A DNA stretch of 64,000 bases from Paulinella micropora (Eukaryota; Cercozoa; Imbricatea; Euglyphida; Paulinellidae), in assembly GCA_019918135.1 (NCBI GenBank), contig WBZZ01000833.1, positions 1 through 64,000 on the forward strand, written 5' to 3'. This document shows positions 1 through 9,185 of this stretch, one piece after another. The notes beneath the pieces are model-generated. The model ran no database searches. It saw nothing but the letters and a program-made list of their open reading frames with translations, and was not told the origin of the DNA. Numbering within the stretch: the stretch's first letter is position 1; every line of letters starts with the position of its first letter. The translations under genes were made by a program, and so were the position numbers.

Positions 1-1143
1 TTGCTCCCCTTGTTGTGCGGGCTTGGGTGCGAAGACTTTTGGGAATGGACGGGCGGTGAGTCCCAGGATCCGCCCGTTGATCGTCGGGTTAGCATAAAAG
101 CCCTCCTGTCGTGTCCGATAGCCACAGACTGCAACTGTACATTGTGCTTGCGGTATTGGTACAAGGGTGCCGTTATCATGTCCGTGGGGGATGATAGACA
201 AGCAAGGGAGTGGAAGTTCGAGGACTTCCGCTCGGTGGTTGTGACAAATCAGCTGAGGCTAATGCGCAAATTTTTTTGCCGCAGCGCTTGGTGGTCATTG
301 CCAGTGCGAGACAGAAAGAATCAGATTCTTGCGGAGCTTCGTCCGGTGGAGCATTGGCGGTACCTTGGCTACTACGAAACGGGAAGGCGCCTCGAGCAGC
401 TACGAGAGCGGGCGAGACAGCCCCCCGAGGAAATCGATCTTGAAGCTATTTCTGAAGAAAGTCTAGGTGGGTCTCCGTTGCTGGGCTTTAAATTTGTACA
501 GACGAATACGAGGGGCTCTCGGGAGTTTATCCAGTTCTACCGCCTCGTGTGGTGTGGCTTGAATAGGAATCTACTACATGAGGCTCTGCACCCGAGCGAG
601 CGTTTAGCCTACCCGGCGCCGGAAGCTATTCAGGTGGAGTATCTCGACGCGCACGCCCTTTGGGAGGTGCAGAACGCTACGGGGGCGCGAGGGGACGGTA
701 GACGAGGCAGATGCGCCTGTGGTCGACACAGGGGGGCGCGGGGGGATGGTAGACTCGGCAGACGCGCTTGTGCTAAACACAGGGGGCCGCGGAGGGACGG
801 TAGACGCGGGGGGGCGCGGGCTGGTATGCGGGGCGGATGCGACTGTGGTCGACACAGGAGGGCGTGGGGTTGTACGAGCTGGCGGGGCGGTGAACGAGGG
901 AGCGGCGCTTGTGGGCTGCTCGGTTCGGGGCGGGGTCTTCGTCGTACGAGCTGGCGGGGCGGTGAACGTAGGGGCGGCGCCCGTGGCCTGCTCGGTTCGG
1001 GGCGGGGTCGCCCTTGTGGCCTGCGGGGTGCTGGGGCGGGTAGCGGAGGGTCTTTCTGTAGTAGTAGTTCTGTTAGCGCGGCGCTTTATGGAAGGAGGCC
1101 AATCAGTGCGATTGAAAGGGTTATTCTCTGTTTCGTTTGCTAG
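1..1143 (+). CDS. Partial unknown protein, overlaps an antisense mucin-like gene
   Basis: The frame is open from the window edge, so the 5' end is missing. The first roughly 225 residues have ordinary globular composition, rich in W, Y, F and L (for example HWRYLGYYETGRRLEQL around residue 120), and I recognise no family. From about base 680 the translation turns into an R/G/A-rich string, which is simply the antisense of the proline/threonine repeats of the minus-strand gene at 604-1455. Either this gene truly ends near 680-1143 or its natural end was replaced by the neighbour. The globular half is likely to be real coding sequence; the tail is doubtful. Confidence 0.35.
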   Translation: MLPLLCGLGCEDFWEWTGGESQDPPVDRRVSIKALLSCPIATDCNCTLCLRYWYKGAVIMSVGDDRQAREWKFEDFRSVVVTNQLRLMRKFFCRSAWWSLPVRDRKNQILAELRPVEHWRYLGYYETGRRLEQLRERARQPPEEIDLEAISEESLGGSPLLGFKFVQTNTRGSREFIQFYRLVWCGLNRNLLHEALHPSERLAYPAPEAIQVEYLDAHALWEVQNATGARGDGRRGRCACGRHRGARGDGRLGRRACAKHRGPRRDGRRGGARAGMRGGCDCGRHRRAWGCTSWRGGERGSGACGLLGSGRGLRRTSWRGGERRGGARGLLGSGRGRPCGLRGAGAGSGGSFCSSSSVSAALYGRRPISAIERVILCFVC

Positions 1144-1455
1144 CGTTGTCTCCGTCTCGTTTGATTTCGCCTCCTGTGTGGAAGGCCGTCTTGTTGTGCG
1201 CGGGGCTGAGTTAGTAACACGAGGAGGCCCAGTGGTCTTGCCGGGAGGCCTGGTTTCGACGGGCTCGGTCGTCGTCGCCGTCGCTCCAAGGGTTTGGCCT
1301 GAGACGGGTGCGGTGGGCGGAGGGAGCGGGGGCTCTGTCTCGATCGGCTTGGTCGTCGACGTCGATGATGAGCTTTCCACGTTGGTGGAAACAGCCTGGG
1401 CATCTGTCAGCCCCTGCCAGGCCGTGAGGGCCATGAGAAAAAATAAATACCCCAT
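604..1455 (-). CDS. Mucin-like secreted or surface protein
   Basis: The 283-residue product begins with a good signal peptide (MGYLFFLMALTAWQGLTDAQA, likely cut after AQA). The rest is almost entirely Thr/Ser/Pro/Ala with short degenerate repeats such as TTPRPPVSTT and APPARTT. This is the pattern of a heavily O-glycosylated stalk. Four N-glycosylation sequons are visible in the middle (NET, NET, NRT, NRT). No transmembrane segment or GPI-type hydrophobic tail is seen at the C-terminus, where the last residues run antisense to the neighbouring plus-strand frame. It may therefore be secreted, or truncated at its 3' end. Proteins of this build occur on protist surfaces and as viral glycoproteins; the sequence does not decide between them. 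Confidence 0.55.
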   Translation of the reverse strand: MGYLFFLMALTAWQGLTDAQAVSTNVESSSSTSTTKPIETEPPLPPPTAPVSGQTLGATATTTEPVETRPPGKTTGPPRVTNSAPRTTRRPSTQEAKSNETETTLANETENNPFNRTDWPPSIKRRANRTTTTERPSATRPSTPQATRATPPRTEQATGAAPTFTAPPARTTKTPPRTEQPTSAAPSFTAPPARTTPRPPVSTTVASAPHTSPRPPASTVPPRPPVFSTSASAESTIPPRPPVSTTGASASSTVPSRPRSVLHLPKGVRVEILHLNSFRRRVG

Positions 1456-1479
1456 GACCTAGAGAGAGCTTTATACAAT

Positions 1480-2340
1480 ACACAGTTTTTCGTCTTTACT
1501 TTTACAAGTATACTCTGGGGGGAGGACTTTTAAACATCGGAGGGTTTTTCTTTTAAGCTTCCTAGCACCCCTCCTCACCCTCCCCTCCCCCGCCTTTTCT
1601 CTTCCCCCCTCCCTCCCCCCCCCCCCCCCCTCGTCTCCCCCTCCGCTTCTTTTACTTTCTCTCTCTCTCTCAGACCCCCCCCCCCCCCCCTCCTGCCTAT
1701 AGCTCTTTAGTCGAAGGAAGACTAAAGAACTTGCCACCGTGGTTCTGACGGCTGACGAACCAATCAACGTCGTCGTCCCCTCTCCTTGAGCCCCCTGGGC
1801 TCAGGGGTTGGGCAGGGGTGGGTGTGGGGGGCGCCTCCCTCCCCCCCGCGTGAGCTTCCCCGAAGAAAAGTCTGTCTAATTTTGTTCACCAATCTCCCTT
1901 TTCTCCCCCCTCCCCTTGAGCCCCCCGGGCTCAGGGGGCTCAAGAGACAGAGCCCCCCGGGCTCAGGGGGCTCAAGAAACAGGGGCAGAAAAAAAAGAGG
2001 GGGGGGAGTGCCTCTTCCCTTCGGGAAGGAGGGGGCACCCCCCCCCCCCCTCTCCTTGCGCGGTCTTCTTTTTTGCCTCCCCTTTTTCCTCTAGCGCTCC
2101 TAGCTTTGGAAAGGGGGGTTGCAGGGGGAAAAAAGGGGGGGCGACGAAGACACCGGGGAGAGCCCAGGGGGGGGGGGGGGCACATTTACCTCTCTCTCCC
2201 CCCCCACTCCCCTTCTTCTGTTCATCTTGTTCTTTTTCCTTACTCCCTCCCCCTTTCTCTCTTTCTATCTCTTGCTTATTCACGCGCCACTTGTTCGGTT
2301 CCTGCGCAGATGCACATGCCTTTTACCATGAAATCTACAA
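1480..2340. other. Spacer of C/T runs, G/C homopolymers and family 2 hairpins
   Basis: No convincing gene. The spacer contains long pyrimidine tracts (about 1560-1700 and 2190-2280), G and C runs of ten or more, and three copies of the GAGCCCCC...GGGGGCTC hairpin. The pyrimidine tract near 2210-2280 lies just ahead of the PrimPol-like gene and may belong to its promoter. Confidence 0.6.
1785..1974. repeat. Family 2 hairpins, three copies
   Basis: One imperfect copy lies at about 1785-1810. Two near-perfect copies lie at 1916-1943 and 1950-1974. Each pairs TTGAGCCCCC with GGGGGCTCAA around a central CGGGCTC. The same hairpin recurs at least seven more times up to 36.9 kb. Confidence 0.75.
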
Positions 2341-3030
2341 GTGGTTCAACGCGATGAGACGCATTTCTTTGTCATTATACGCGGCGAGTGCAGCTTGTAT
2401 TTCGACCTCGAGTGGTATTCGCGCGATGGCCGGGACCCCAGCTCAGACGGACGTTTGCAGGCGCTGCAGAGAATCGTGGGCGCGGCTTTGCTGAGTCTTG
2501 GGCTTGCATCGGCCGGCGCTGACGAAATGCACTCCCTCGATCTCGGCAGGGTCTGCGTGTCAGAGCAGAAAAACGACGGCGGGTCGGTGTGGTTCAAAAA
2601 CTCGTTCCACGTCGCCTTCCCCCGCATCGTGTTTCAGTCGGTGCACCACGCCGGAGCCTTTGTAGACAGATGGCTGGTGAAGCACCAGGCCGCCGCCGAC
2701 TTGCGCTTTGACGCTTCGCTGGACCTATACAAACACAACAAAAACACCGGCAGCATCCTTGACCCCAGTGTGTACTCGCTTCACCGTTGTTGGCAAGTGC
2801 CTGGATCCCTGAAGATCGACGACCTCTTGCAGCCGGGCGCGGCGGGCGCGCCTCTGCCCAGTTTCGAGGAATTTGTTGTCCACTGCCCCAGCCATTCCCC
2901 GCGCGGGCCCGACACGGTCCGTATGTGCCAGCCGAGCTCGCGGCCCCCACGCGTGCCAGGCCGCGACCGGCGGGAAGCAGTCTCCACCTCGCGCGCCGCC
3001 CGCCGCCCGCCGTCGTTGCCGACCACCTAA
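2341..3030 (+). CDS. PrimPol / herpes-pox UL52-type primase, catalytic part
   Basis: This frame carries the three signatures of the archaeo-eukaryotic primase fold: a DxE metal-binding motif in LYFDLEW (D22, E24), an SxH nucleotide-binding motif in NSFHVAF (S88, H90), and a third motif with an acidic residue and basic cluster in LDPSVYSLHRCWQVPGSLK (D141 onward). This spacing is that of PrimPol and UL52-like primases, which make primers for DNA replication or restart stalled forks. The frame opens with a GTG just inside the domain, so the true N-terminus is not covered. The C-terminal stretch after about residue 185 no longer looks native. The zinc-knuckle region of the same family lies just downstream in another frame. 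The locus is probably a relic or needs splicing. It could be a nuclear PrimPol or a gene of a large DNA virus. Confidence 0.6.
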   Translation: MVQRDETHFFVIIRGECSLYFDLEWYSRDGRDPSSDGRLQALQRIVGAALLSLGLASAGADEMHSLDLGRVCVSEQKNDGGSVWFKNSFHVAFPRIVFQSVHHAGAFVDRWLVKHQAAADLRFDASLDLYKHNKNTGSILDPSVYSLHRCWQVPGSLKIDDLLQPGAAGAPLPSFEEFVVHCPSHSPRGPDTVRMCQPSSRPPRVPGRDRREAVSTSRAARRPPSLPTT

Positions 3031-3056
3031 GGCCCATACTCGCCAAGCTCGAGCTT

Positions 3057-3572
3057 ATGTTAAGGGGCTGGGGAGACACCACGTCTTCTTTGTCCGTCGG
3101 CAGGGACGCCAAGGAAGGGAAACAGTTTTTTGTCGTGCACACGGCCAGATCGAGAAACGGGAAAGGTCGCCTGTGTCTCGTGCACCAAATCCGTCGGCTG
3201 CGGCGACGCCAACAACAACGAAGGCAACAGAACCCAAATTACAATTCTAGTAATAGCATTACTACCATGATGGATACCCAAATCTATCATCAAAGTAATA
3301 ACGCGTACTTAGTTATAGGTGGTGCGGGGCAGGTTCTCTACGGATGGCATGGAAACAGTTGCTCGGCAGTTCACAAGTGGACGGATCGCTCGCGGACCGT
3401 GCTGCTGGGAAATCTGTTCAATCCGTGGCTCGAACAGAAACAACGACAGTTGCTGCTGGAACCAAGCAACCCGCCGCGCGCCCTCGCCGAGGGAGAAGAA
3501 GACGAAGAGCAAGGAGTTGCGAGTGACGTCGAGGCCGGGCCCACGCACGACGACGACGACGGTGGGGTGTAG
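3057..3572 (+). CDS. UL52/PrimPol-like zinc-knuckle region
   Basis: The ATG at 3057 opens a frame with a segment like the C-terminal zinc knuckle of UL52/PrimPol proteins: a basic stretch with CLVH, then IYHQSNNAYLVIG and LYGWHGNSCSAVH. In the family this reads C...H-x-SN...C...C and binds zinc and template DNA. The tail is acidic (GEEDEEQG...DDDDGG). It follows directly after the catalytic part, which supports one ancestral gene. Between the two domains lies a Gln/Asn/Arg-rich stretch near 3200-3240. Confidence 0.45.
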   Translation: MLRGWGDTTSSLSVGRDAKEGKQFFVVHTARSRNGKGRLCLVHQIRRLRRRQQQRRQQNPNYNSSNSITTMMDTQIYHQSNNAYLVIGGAGQVLYGWHGNSCSAVHKWTDRSRTVLLGNLFNPWLEQKQRQLLLEPSNPPRALAEGEEDEEQGVASDVEAGPTHDDDDGGV

Positions 3573-4574
3573 TCCCACACAGAGTTCATGTCCCCGGATG
3601 CCCGGTGCGTTTTCCCGGGGAGTTGCCCGGGGAAAAAGCCGACTACTGCCTTTTTCGACCGTATCCTCCACACGCCAAACTGTGCGCTTTTATAAAAAAA
3701 AGGGTTGCGCGCCCCCCCCCCCCCCCAGGGGCCGCTGTGTGTCAAGCTCCAGAAGCTAGCAGTAGAAACAAGAACACATGCATCTGTAGGGGGGAGGGCT
3801 GCGCACGCTCTTCTTGCTACATAAAGGCGCTGCCGAATCCTACTGTATTTGCAAGCTCAAGCTCATGCAGGGGGAAACCAACAGGCGCAACTGCGGCCCC
3901 TTGCAGGAGGGGTGGGGGGCGGCGCCCCCCCCCCCCCCCCCCCCGATCTATCCCTCCCCACCCCGCAGAGGGGGGGTGCCGATACACTTGGCTGCACTGC
4001 CACTTGGGAGTGTGTAGTTTTGTCAAAGGGTTTTTTTTGCAGGAGACTAGTCAAAAAGACTGTCTGGTTTTATTAAATTAGTTTTCTCTTTCATAGACAC
4101 GATTCTCACCCCCCGGCAGTGACATTTTTAAGTCAAAGAAACCGGCACGTGCACGCGCACAAGCAGGCGGGGGGAGGTTAGGGTAGGAGCACCCCTTGCA
4201 CGACGCACAAAACCCCCCGTTCTCTGCCCGAGCGGCGGTTTGCCGTTAAGCTTTTTTCTTTGCGCGCCCCTGCCCCCCCCCCCCCCCTTTCCATCCCCCC
4301 CTTCTTACCTCTTAACAGCACCAAGAGGGGGGAGGGGGGCGACCTGGTGCTACCAAGGGAGGCACGAACAAAATGCAAGCCAAGAACTAGGCTTTGCTCA
4401 CAGTCTATTCTACTAGGACCACGCAGTCACACAAAAGTTTGTATTTCTGAACATTTCGTGCTCCGCGGCCCCGTACAAAAAGCCTGATGGCACTGAGCGC
4501 TGCGTTAAATTTCCAGCAATTGCGCCCGAGTTTGCACGGGTACCGTCGCAACGAGTTTTTTTATTCTTTAGAAT
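3573..4574. other. Spacer, no gene recognised
   Basis: This spacer contains poly-C runs (near 3711-3726, 3927-3944 and 4270-4287), short T runs and a possible TATA-like TTTTATAAAA at about 3688. Open frames here are Pro/Arg/Gly-rich products of the homopolymers and are not credible genes. Confidence 0.55.
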
Positions 4575-6359
4575 TTTCAGAAACTGGAGTTCATGTAATC
4601 TTCTCCCATGCCCTGAGAGCAGTCGTCTTCCTCATAGTCCTCGCTGGGCGGCAGCTCGTGCAGGATTGACGCCGCAGTAGCAAGTGGCTTGTTCTTAATC
4701 TTCTTGTACTCATGCTCCCACGCGTAAAACACGCGGCAGCCGGCAGCAGCTGCTGGCGCAGAAAGTACATGCGCGCTAGCGTCTCCCGGTACAGGTCCCG
4801 GTTCCGTCGCCCTCTCACAGGCGACCAGCCATCGGCATACTTCGAGTGTCCGGGCGGAAAGCCGTGGTACGCGTTGCCGTGGAACTCGTACACGCAGTTG
4901 CGGGCAGCGTCATAGCCATCTAACAACATCTTTGTGCCTGGCACACGAAATTCACACCCCTGCGGCACGTCGGCGCCATTAGTAAAATGCTTGTGCTGGA
5001 TCCGCCAGCCGGGGTTTGCTTGCTCTAACCTGTCCCACAGCCTGCACGCCGCAACAGAGCACCCTGCGGCCGGCTTAGGAATCAAGCCGCGTAGAAATGC
5101 GTGCCCCGCGCACAAGCGATTGCTGCGCCCTTGCTCGTCCGCGAAGCAGGTCTCTTTCTTGGCCTCGGCCGGGCAGTCCTCGCACGGGTTTAGCACCTTG
5201 TGGCAGCCGCGCGCCCGCGCGTGCTCCGCGCAAAAGCGATTGCTGCGCCCTTGCTCGTCCGCGAAGCCGACCTCTTTCTTGGCCTCGGCCGGGCAGTCCT
5301 CGCATGGGTTTTGGAGCTTGTAGCAGCCGCGCGCCCTAGCGTGCTCTGCGCACAAGCGTTTGCTGCGCCCTTGCTCGTCCGCGAAGCGGGCCTGTTTCTT
5401 GGCCTCGGCCGGGCAGTCCTCGCACGCGTTTAGCAACTTGTAGCAGCCGCGCGCCCGCGCGTGCTCCGCGCACAAGCGATTGCTGCGCCCTTGCTCGTCC
5501 GCATACCATGCATCTTTCTTGGCCTCGGCCGGCAGTCCTCGCACGGGTTCAGCACCTTGTGGCAGCCGCGCGCCTTTGCATGCTTGGCACAGAGTTTGAA
5601 GCGTTTTCCGTCTTCTTCTGTCCAGTGTCTGCCTGTGGAGACGATTTTTTCGCTCTGCCAGCAACCTAAGCATGCAAGCCGCCATTGTGCCCAGTCGTGC
5701 TGCGACTTGCTAGCCCGTGTAAAAAGAGCGCCACAGGCACTAACCCGCAATTGGTAGTCCCGCCCACCTTGTGAATGAGTCAGGAGCTGCTCCTGTACAG
5801 CGGCGCTTGGCTGCTGCTGCTTTTTCTTTAGCTCCTCTTTTCTCGCTCTCGGATTCGCCTCCTGTATTTCCCGCGCCAGAGTGCTGGGAGGGGGAAGGCG
5901 CGGAGGACAGGCTTGCCCTGCCGGCGGCGCGGGCTGGGGAGGGGTTTGGGGCGCTGGGCGGGCTCGCCCCCCAGGCTTTGTGTCACTTGCATGTCGCAGA
6001 CATCTTCTTTTGCGGGGTTGAAATCGTTGTGCGGCCTCCCGCCTCCGCTTTCTCTTGAGCCGGCGGCGCTGACGGCGCTCGCGCTTTTTTTCTAACCTGC
6101 GCGCGTGGAGGACACATAGCCTAAAGTGTCCGTCATCGGCCCACGGTTCTGCTTCGGCGGGCGTCGCGCTCCCCAATAAGGTAAAGCAGCGTTCGCAGGC
6201 GGGAAGCCACTCCTGCGCAGACTCAGAGAGGAGCAGGCTCAGCTTGCCTCCCACTTGCAGGCGTAATCGTGCGCCTGAGGGCAGAAGGGCCACGGCGTCC
6301 TCTGCTTTGTATTTGCTCTTAAAAGTGCGGGCCGCGCCGGATTCAGTCTCTACTTGCAT
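4575..6359 (-). CDS. Protein with six CxxC...CxxH zinc modules and a Vsr-like nuclease domain
   Basis: Reading leftward from ATG 6359, the protein has a first zinc module (CERC...LCVLH), a Lys/Arg-rich linker, a Pro-rich stretch, then a run of near-identical modules of about 40 residues. Each has CEDC, about 20 residues, then LCAEH and ARARGC. Six modules are visible in total. The C-terminal domain contains LLDGYD, VYEFHGNAYHG and RDLYRETLAR, the D...E...T-E pattern of a Vsr-like PD-(D/E)XK endonuclease, and FYAWEHEYKK is found farther on. The domain resembles nucleases carried by selfish genes of giant viruses and by PolB of Polinton-like elements. The modules recall the C/H-rich repeats of brown-algal and phycodnaviral EsV-1-7 proteins, but the spacing differs (CxxC instead of C-x4-C). 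The gene is spread over overlapping frames (6359-5430 and 5685-4591), so this copy looks decayed or misassembled in the repeats. Confidence 0.6.
5095..5560 (-). repeat. Intragenic tandem repeat, about 120 bp period
   Basis: Four consecutive units of about 120 bp encode the CEDC...CAEH zinc modules. The DNA is over 90% alike by eye (GGGCAGTCCTCGCA recurs in three units, slightly varied in the fourth). Such similarity suggests recent unit duplication. Confidence 0.75.
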
Positions 6360-6364
6360 ATCTT

Positions 6365-7079
6365 TTTTTTCACAAGAAATGCCAAGAAACGCAAGACAAA
6401 AAGTGAGTTTGGGTGGAGGGAAGCCTCTTTCTCCACTGCTTTGTTATTGTCACAGTTTCGAGGGAAAACAGGAGAAATGACGGGGGCGGGGCGCACCCCC
6501 CCCCCCCCCCCCCACCTCTTCCCTCCCCTTTTTGGGTGTATCAAAATCTCTCCCCCCAATACCATTCCCCCCGCCCCTCCTCTCTGTGCTCGTGTTCTTG
6601 GGGAAGGAGGACGGGGAGGAAAGATCGGGGGAAGAGTGGAGGAGAGGGAGGGGAGGGAAGGGAGGGAAGAGAGGGTGGGAGACCCTCCACACCTTCCCAC
6701 ACCTACCCCCCCCCCCCCCCCCGTAGCATCTTCAAAAATAGAGCGAAAGCTTCTTCCTTCGTTTGCTTGCATAATATATTAAAAAGCTTTACAAAAGGCT
6801 ACTCATGTCGGTGGGCCCGTAGCGCGCTACCTCTAGCATGGCCACGTGAAATCTGGTCCCTAGTCGAGCAAGAACACCAGCTACAATGCTACTTAGCCTG
6901 CCTCGTCAGACCGGCCCCGGCAAATTTTACTAGGACGCTCGACGCTCTCGCCCCGACCCCCGGCGCCGCCCCGTCAGCGGGCGAACGAGTACTAGAAATA
7001 GTTTTTACTTACAAAGAGACTGGCTCTGCCTCGAGAGGGAGCTAAGGTACCCCTAATTGTAAACTTGCTTGTCTAGCAA
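6365..7079. other. Spacer with C run, purine-rich block and TATA-like sequence
   Basis: No gene recognised. The spacer contains C runs at about 6499-6512 and 6707-6722, a G/A-rich block at 6600-6690 and an ATAATATATTAAAAAG stretch at about 6770. A short Arg/Pro/Ala-rich stretch follows to the start of the next open frame. Confidence 0.5.
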
Positions 7080-7928
7080 ATGTACCAAGCTGAGGAAAAA
7101 GCTTTGCTAGAGTACGAAAAAAGGTTTGAGTGTTTGGCAACACAAGACAACATTTTTAGGCAAAAGGTTATGTTACCAAAGTGCGAATTACTAAGCCGAC
7201 GGGCCAACTATTTACTTCATGCAACCCAGCCACTCTCTGTCGCACCCGATTCTATACGTGCTGCTGACTTATACAAATCGCCAGTAGCCAGACTCTATGC
7301 CAGCTTTGCATGTTGGGACGAGCTTTACCAAGGCGCTGAGATATCGTGGTCTGAACACGATATCGAGGGTATACGAACAGGTGCGTTGATGGTGTCGAAA
7401 GGAGTTCTGTTTGGTCTTACTACGCAATTGTGGCGTCTGAGAGCTTGGGGAGAGAAGCCAAAGAAGCGCTTTGCTCACAGCCACAGGTTTGGAAAGTCTA
7501 TCCAGCTCCGGAAGGACTATGTAGTAGGGCTTGTAAACAATTACAATAATCCTGAAATTCTTCTACGGGAAGAATTGAGTTTGCCAATATTTCAAAAGAC
7601 TCTCGAAGGCCTACTCACAAAGTTTTCTCATCAAAACGAACCAGGGCCCATGCGTATAAAAAATCTGCACGATTCATTGGCGACAAACAACACAGATGCA
7701 TATTCAATGTTGGGTGCATTTCTCTGTTGGTCCGCCTTCTGGGCCGAACTACTCGTGCAGCTTAGTAAACAAGAAAGGAAAGCCCGCGTGGAATATCAGG
7801 CGGGACCTGAAGGCCAAAATAATAGCATACGTAATTGTGTGGTATCGATCGCAAGGCGCCGGCGCCTCGCAGTCACCGACACAGATAAAACACACACAGC
7901 CGCCGCAGCAACAGGCGTGGTCTCTTGA
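7080..7928 (+). CDS. Unknown 282-residue protein
   Basis: The frame has an ATG start and balanced composition, with several helical, aromatic-rich segments (for example YASFACWDELYQGAEISW and AFLCWSAFWAELLVQL). That makes it a credible real gene. I recognise no family. From about residue 245 the composition becomes Arg/Thr/Ala-rich and the neighbouring frame (7696-8487) takes over the sensible coding signal, so the last part of this frame may not be native. The closest features upstream are A/T-rich and TATA-like sequences near 6770 and 7040. Confidence 0.5.
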   Translation: MYQAEEKALLEYEKRFECLATQDNIFRQKVMLPKCELLSRRANYLLHATQPLSVAPDSIRAADLYKSPVARLYASFACWDELYQGAEISWSEHDIEGIRTGALMVSKGVLFGLTTQLWRLRAWGEKPKKRFAHSHRFGKSIQLRKDYVVGLVNNYNNPEILLREELSLPIFQKTLEGLLTKFSHQNEPGPMRIKNLHDSLATNNTDAYSMLGAFLCWSAFWAELLVQLSKQERKARVEYQAGPEGQNNSIRNCVVSIARRRRLAVTDTDKTHTAAAATGVVS

Positions 7929-8487
7929 TCGCGTTGTCTACCCTTCGGAGCCAGTGTCCCTCCCCCCCAAAGCCCCGCAGAGTCAGCGTCCAGAACAGAA
8001 ACACGCTGTCGTCCACTTTTGGCAACGACGGCGGCCTGCCACGCAGGTCCTGACGGAAAAGAAAGCAGAGCAGCCCCCGACGTTGGCGTTGGGAGCGCGG
8101 AATTCCGTCCCCGCACAAGGTGGCAACCTAATTCCCTTGGTTGGCTTAATTCCAGAACAGATAGACCAGACCCGAAAAGAGATAACAAACAAATTCGGGA
8201 AAGACAGCGGCAACAACGGCCCTGCCGCCACACACCCCAGCCGAGCGTCCCGTCTCAAACGCTCCAAACCTCGAGCGTCCCGTCTCAAACGCTCCAAACC
8301 TCCGCCATACCCTCTGCCAGGAAAGCAACCCCTTCCTACAATGGACTTGGATATGTCGGAGGGAGAAAAAAAAGCTCTCAGAAAAGACATTAAAGCAGCA
8401 CCCCACAGCGCGGCAGACCGGTCGACTGCACCACAGAGAATCGCGTCCTCAATGGGGAGAGCAAGAAAAAAAAGTCTTTTTAATTAA
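7696..8487 (+). CDS. Basic Pro/Lys-rich tail, probably the end of the 7080 gene
   Basis: This open frame overlaps the end of the 7080 frame and continues to the stop at 8485-8487. From about 7925 it encodes a Pro/Gln/Lys/Arg-rich chain with a perfect tandem repeat of ten residues (RASRLKRSKP twice; a 30-bp duplication at about 8250-8309). It ends in a lysine-rich tail (RARKKSLFN). Such tails suit nucleic-acid binding or nuclear import. It has no recognisable domain. It may be the natural C-terminus of the preceding gene after a frame change, or a separate gene. Confidence 0.3.
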   Translation: MHIQCWVHFSVGPPSGPNYSCSLVNKKGKPAWNIRRDLKAKIIAYVIVWYRSQGAGASQSPTQIKHTQPPQQQAWSLDRVVYPSEPVSLPPKAPQSQRPEQKHAVVHFWQRRRPATQVLTEKKAEQPPTLALGARNSVPAQGGNLIPLVGLIPEQIDQTRKEITNKFGKDSGNNGPAATHPSRASRLKRSKPRASRLKRSKPPPYPLPGKQPLPTMDLDMSEGEKKALRKDIKAAPHSAADRSTAPQRIASSMGRARKKSLFN

Positions 8488-8813
8488 AACCGGACAAAGT
8501 CGTCCACTTGGCACTGAAAACCAAGAGATTGGGAAAACATTTGATTTATGTTACCGGCGGAAAGAGGCCGGAGCGGCCGTTCACTTCCGAAATTTGACCA
8601 TATCACGCCCCGCGAGAGAGTGCAAAAAAAAGAGATTTTTTAAATTAAAAGCTCAGCAGTATCTGCCACGCCTCGTCTGGCCGCGCAAGCTGCACGGGCG
8701 TTGGCGATCAGCGCGCGGGTCAGCAACGTGCCGAGTCTATTAGCGTCTCCTCGAGCTGACTGGCTGGCGTTGGCGCGAAGCATCATCTACTGAGAGAGAG
8801 GGGGGGGGGGGGA

Positions 8814-8918
8814 CTTAGTGGAGGCGTTTCATGTATTTATTTAATTTTTTTTGTAGCTTCTGCGCCCTTCTCCTCCCCCTTCCCTGTCCTTTGAGCCCCC
8901 CGGGCTCAGGGGGCTCAA
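8814..8918 (+). repeat. Family 2 unit with conserved leader
   Basis: A run of G is followed by CTTAGTGGAGGCGTTTCATG, an A/T-rich stretch, GTAGCTTCTGCGCCCTT, a pyrimidine tract and the hairpin TTGAGCCCCC...GGGGGCTCAA at 8891-8918. The same order recurs at 25.5, 33.2 and 36.8 kb. Confidence 0.75.
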
Positions 8919-9050
8919 GTGGGAGGAAATCAAAAAAAGGGAAGGGGGGCACCCCCCCTCCTCACATCCATCACTTTGCCTCCATTCTCTCTCCCCTTCC
9001 TCCCGAAAAGGGGGGGAGGCGCCCCCCCTCTTTTTTTCTTCTCTCCCCCA

Positions 9051-9185
9051 TGAGCCCCCTGAGCCCGGGGGGCTCAAAGAACAGGGGAAGGGGGAGGGGA
9101 AGAGCGCAGAATCTACAAAAAAGTTAATTAAAAAAATCCCCAACAAAGCCTTGCATTTGATAGAGAGCTGGGAGAGGGAAGAGGC
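9051..9185 (-). repeat. Family 2 unit, inverted
   Basis: The hairpin at 9051-9077 is followed by GCGCAGAATCTACAAAAAAG, an A/T stretch and CCTTGCATTTGATAGAGAGC. This is the reverse of the unit at 8814-8918 with a longer flank, and it matches 29647-29785. Confidence 0.7.

Noticed and set aside
719-1462. Gly/Val/Ala-rich plus-strand frame
   Set aside because: Antisense shadow of the Thr/Pro repeats of the mucin-like gene.
5097-5433. Plus-strand frames rich in Arg/Pro/Ser
   Set aside because: Shadows of the tandem zinc modules on the other strand.
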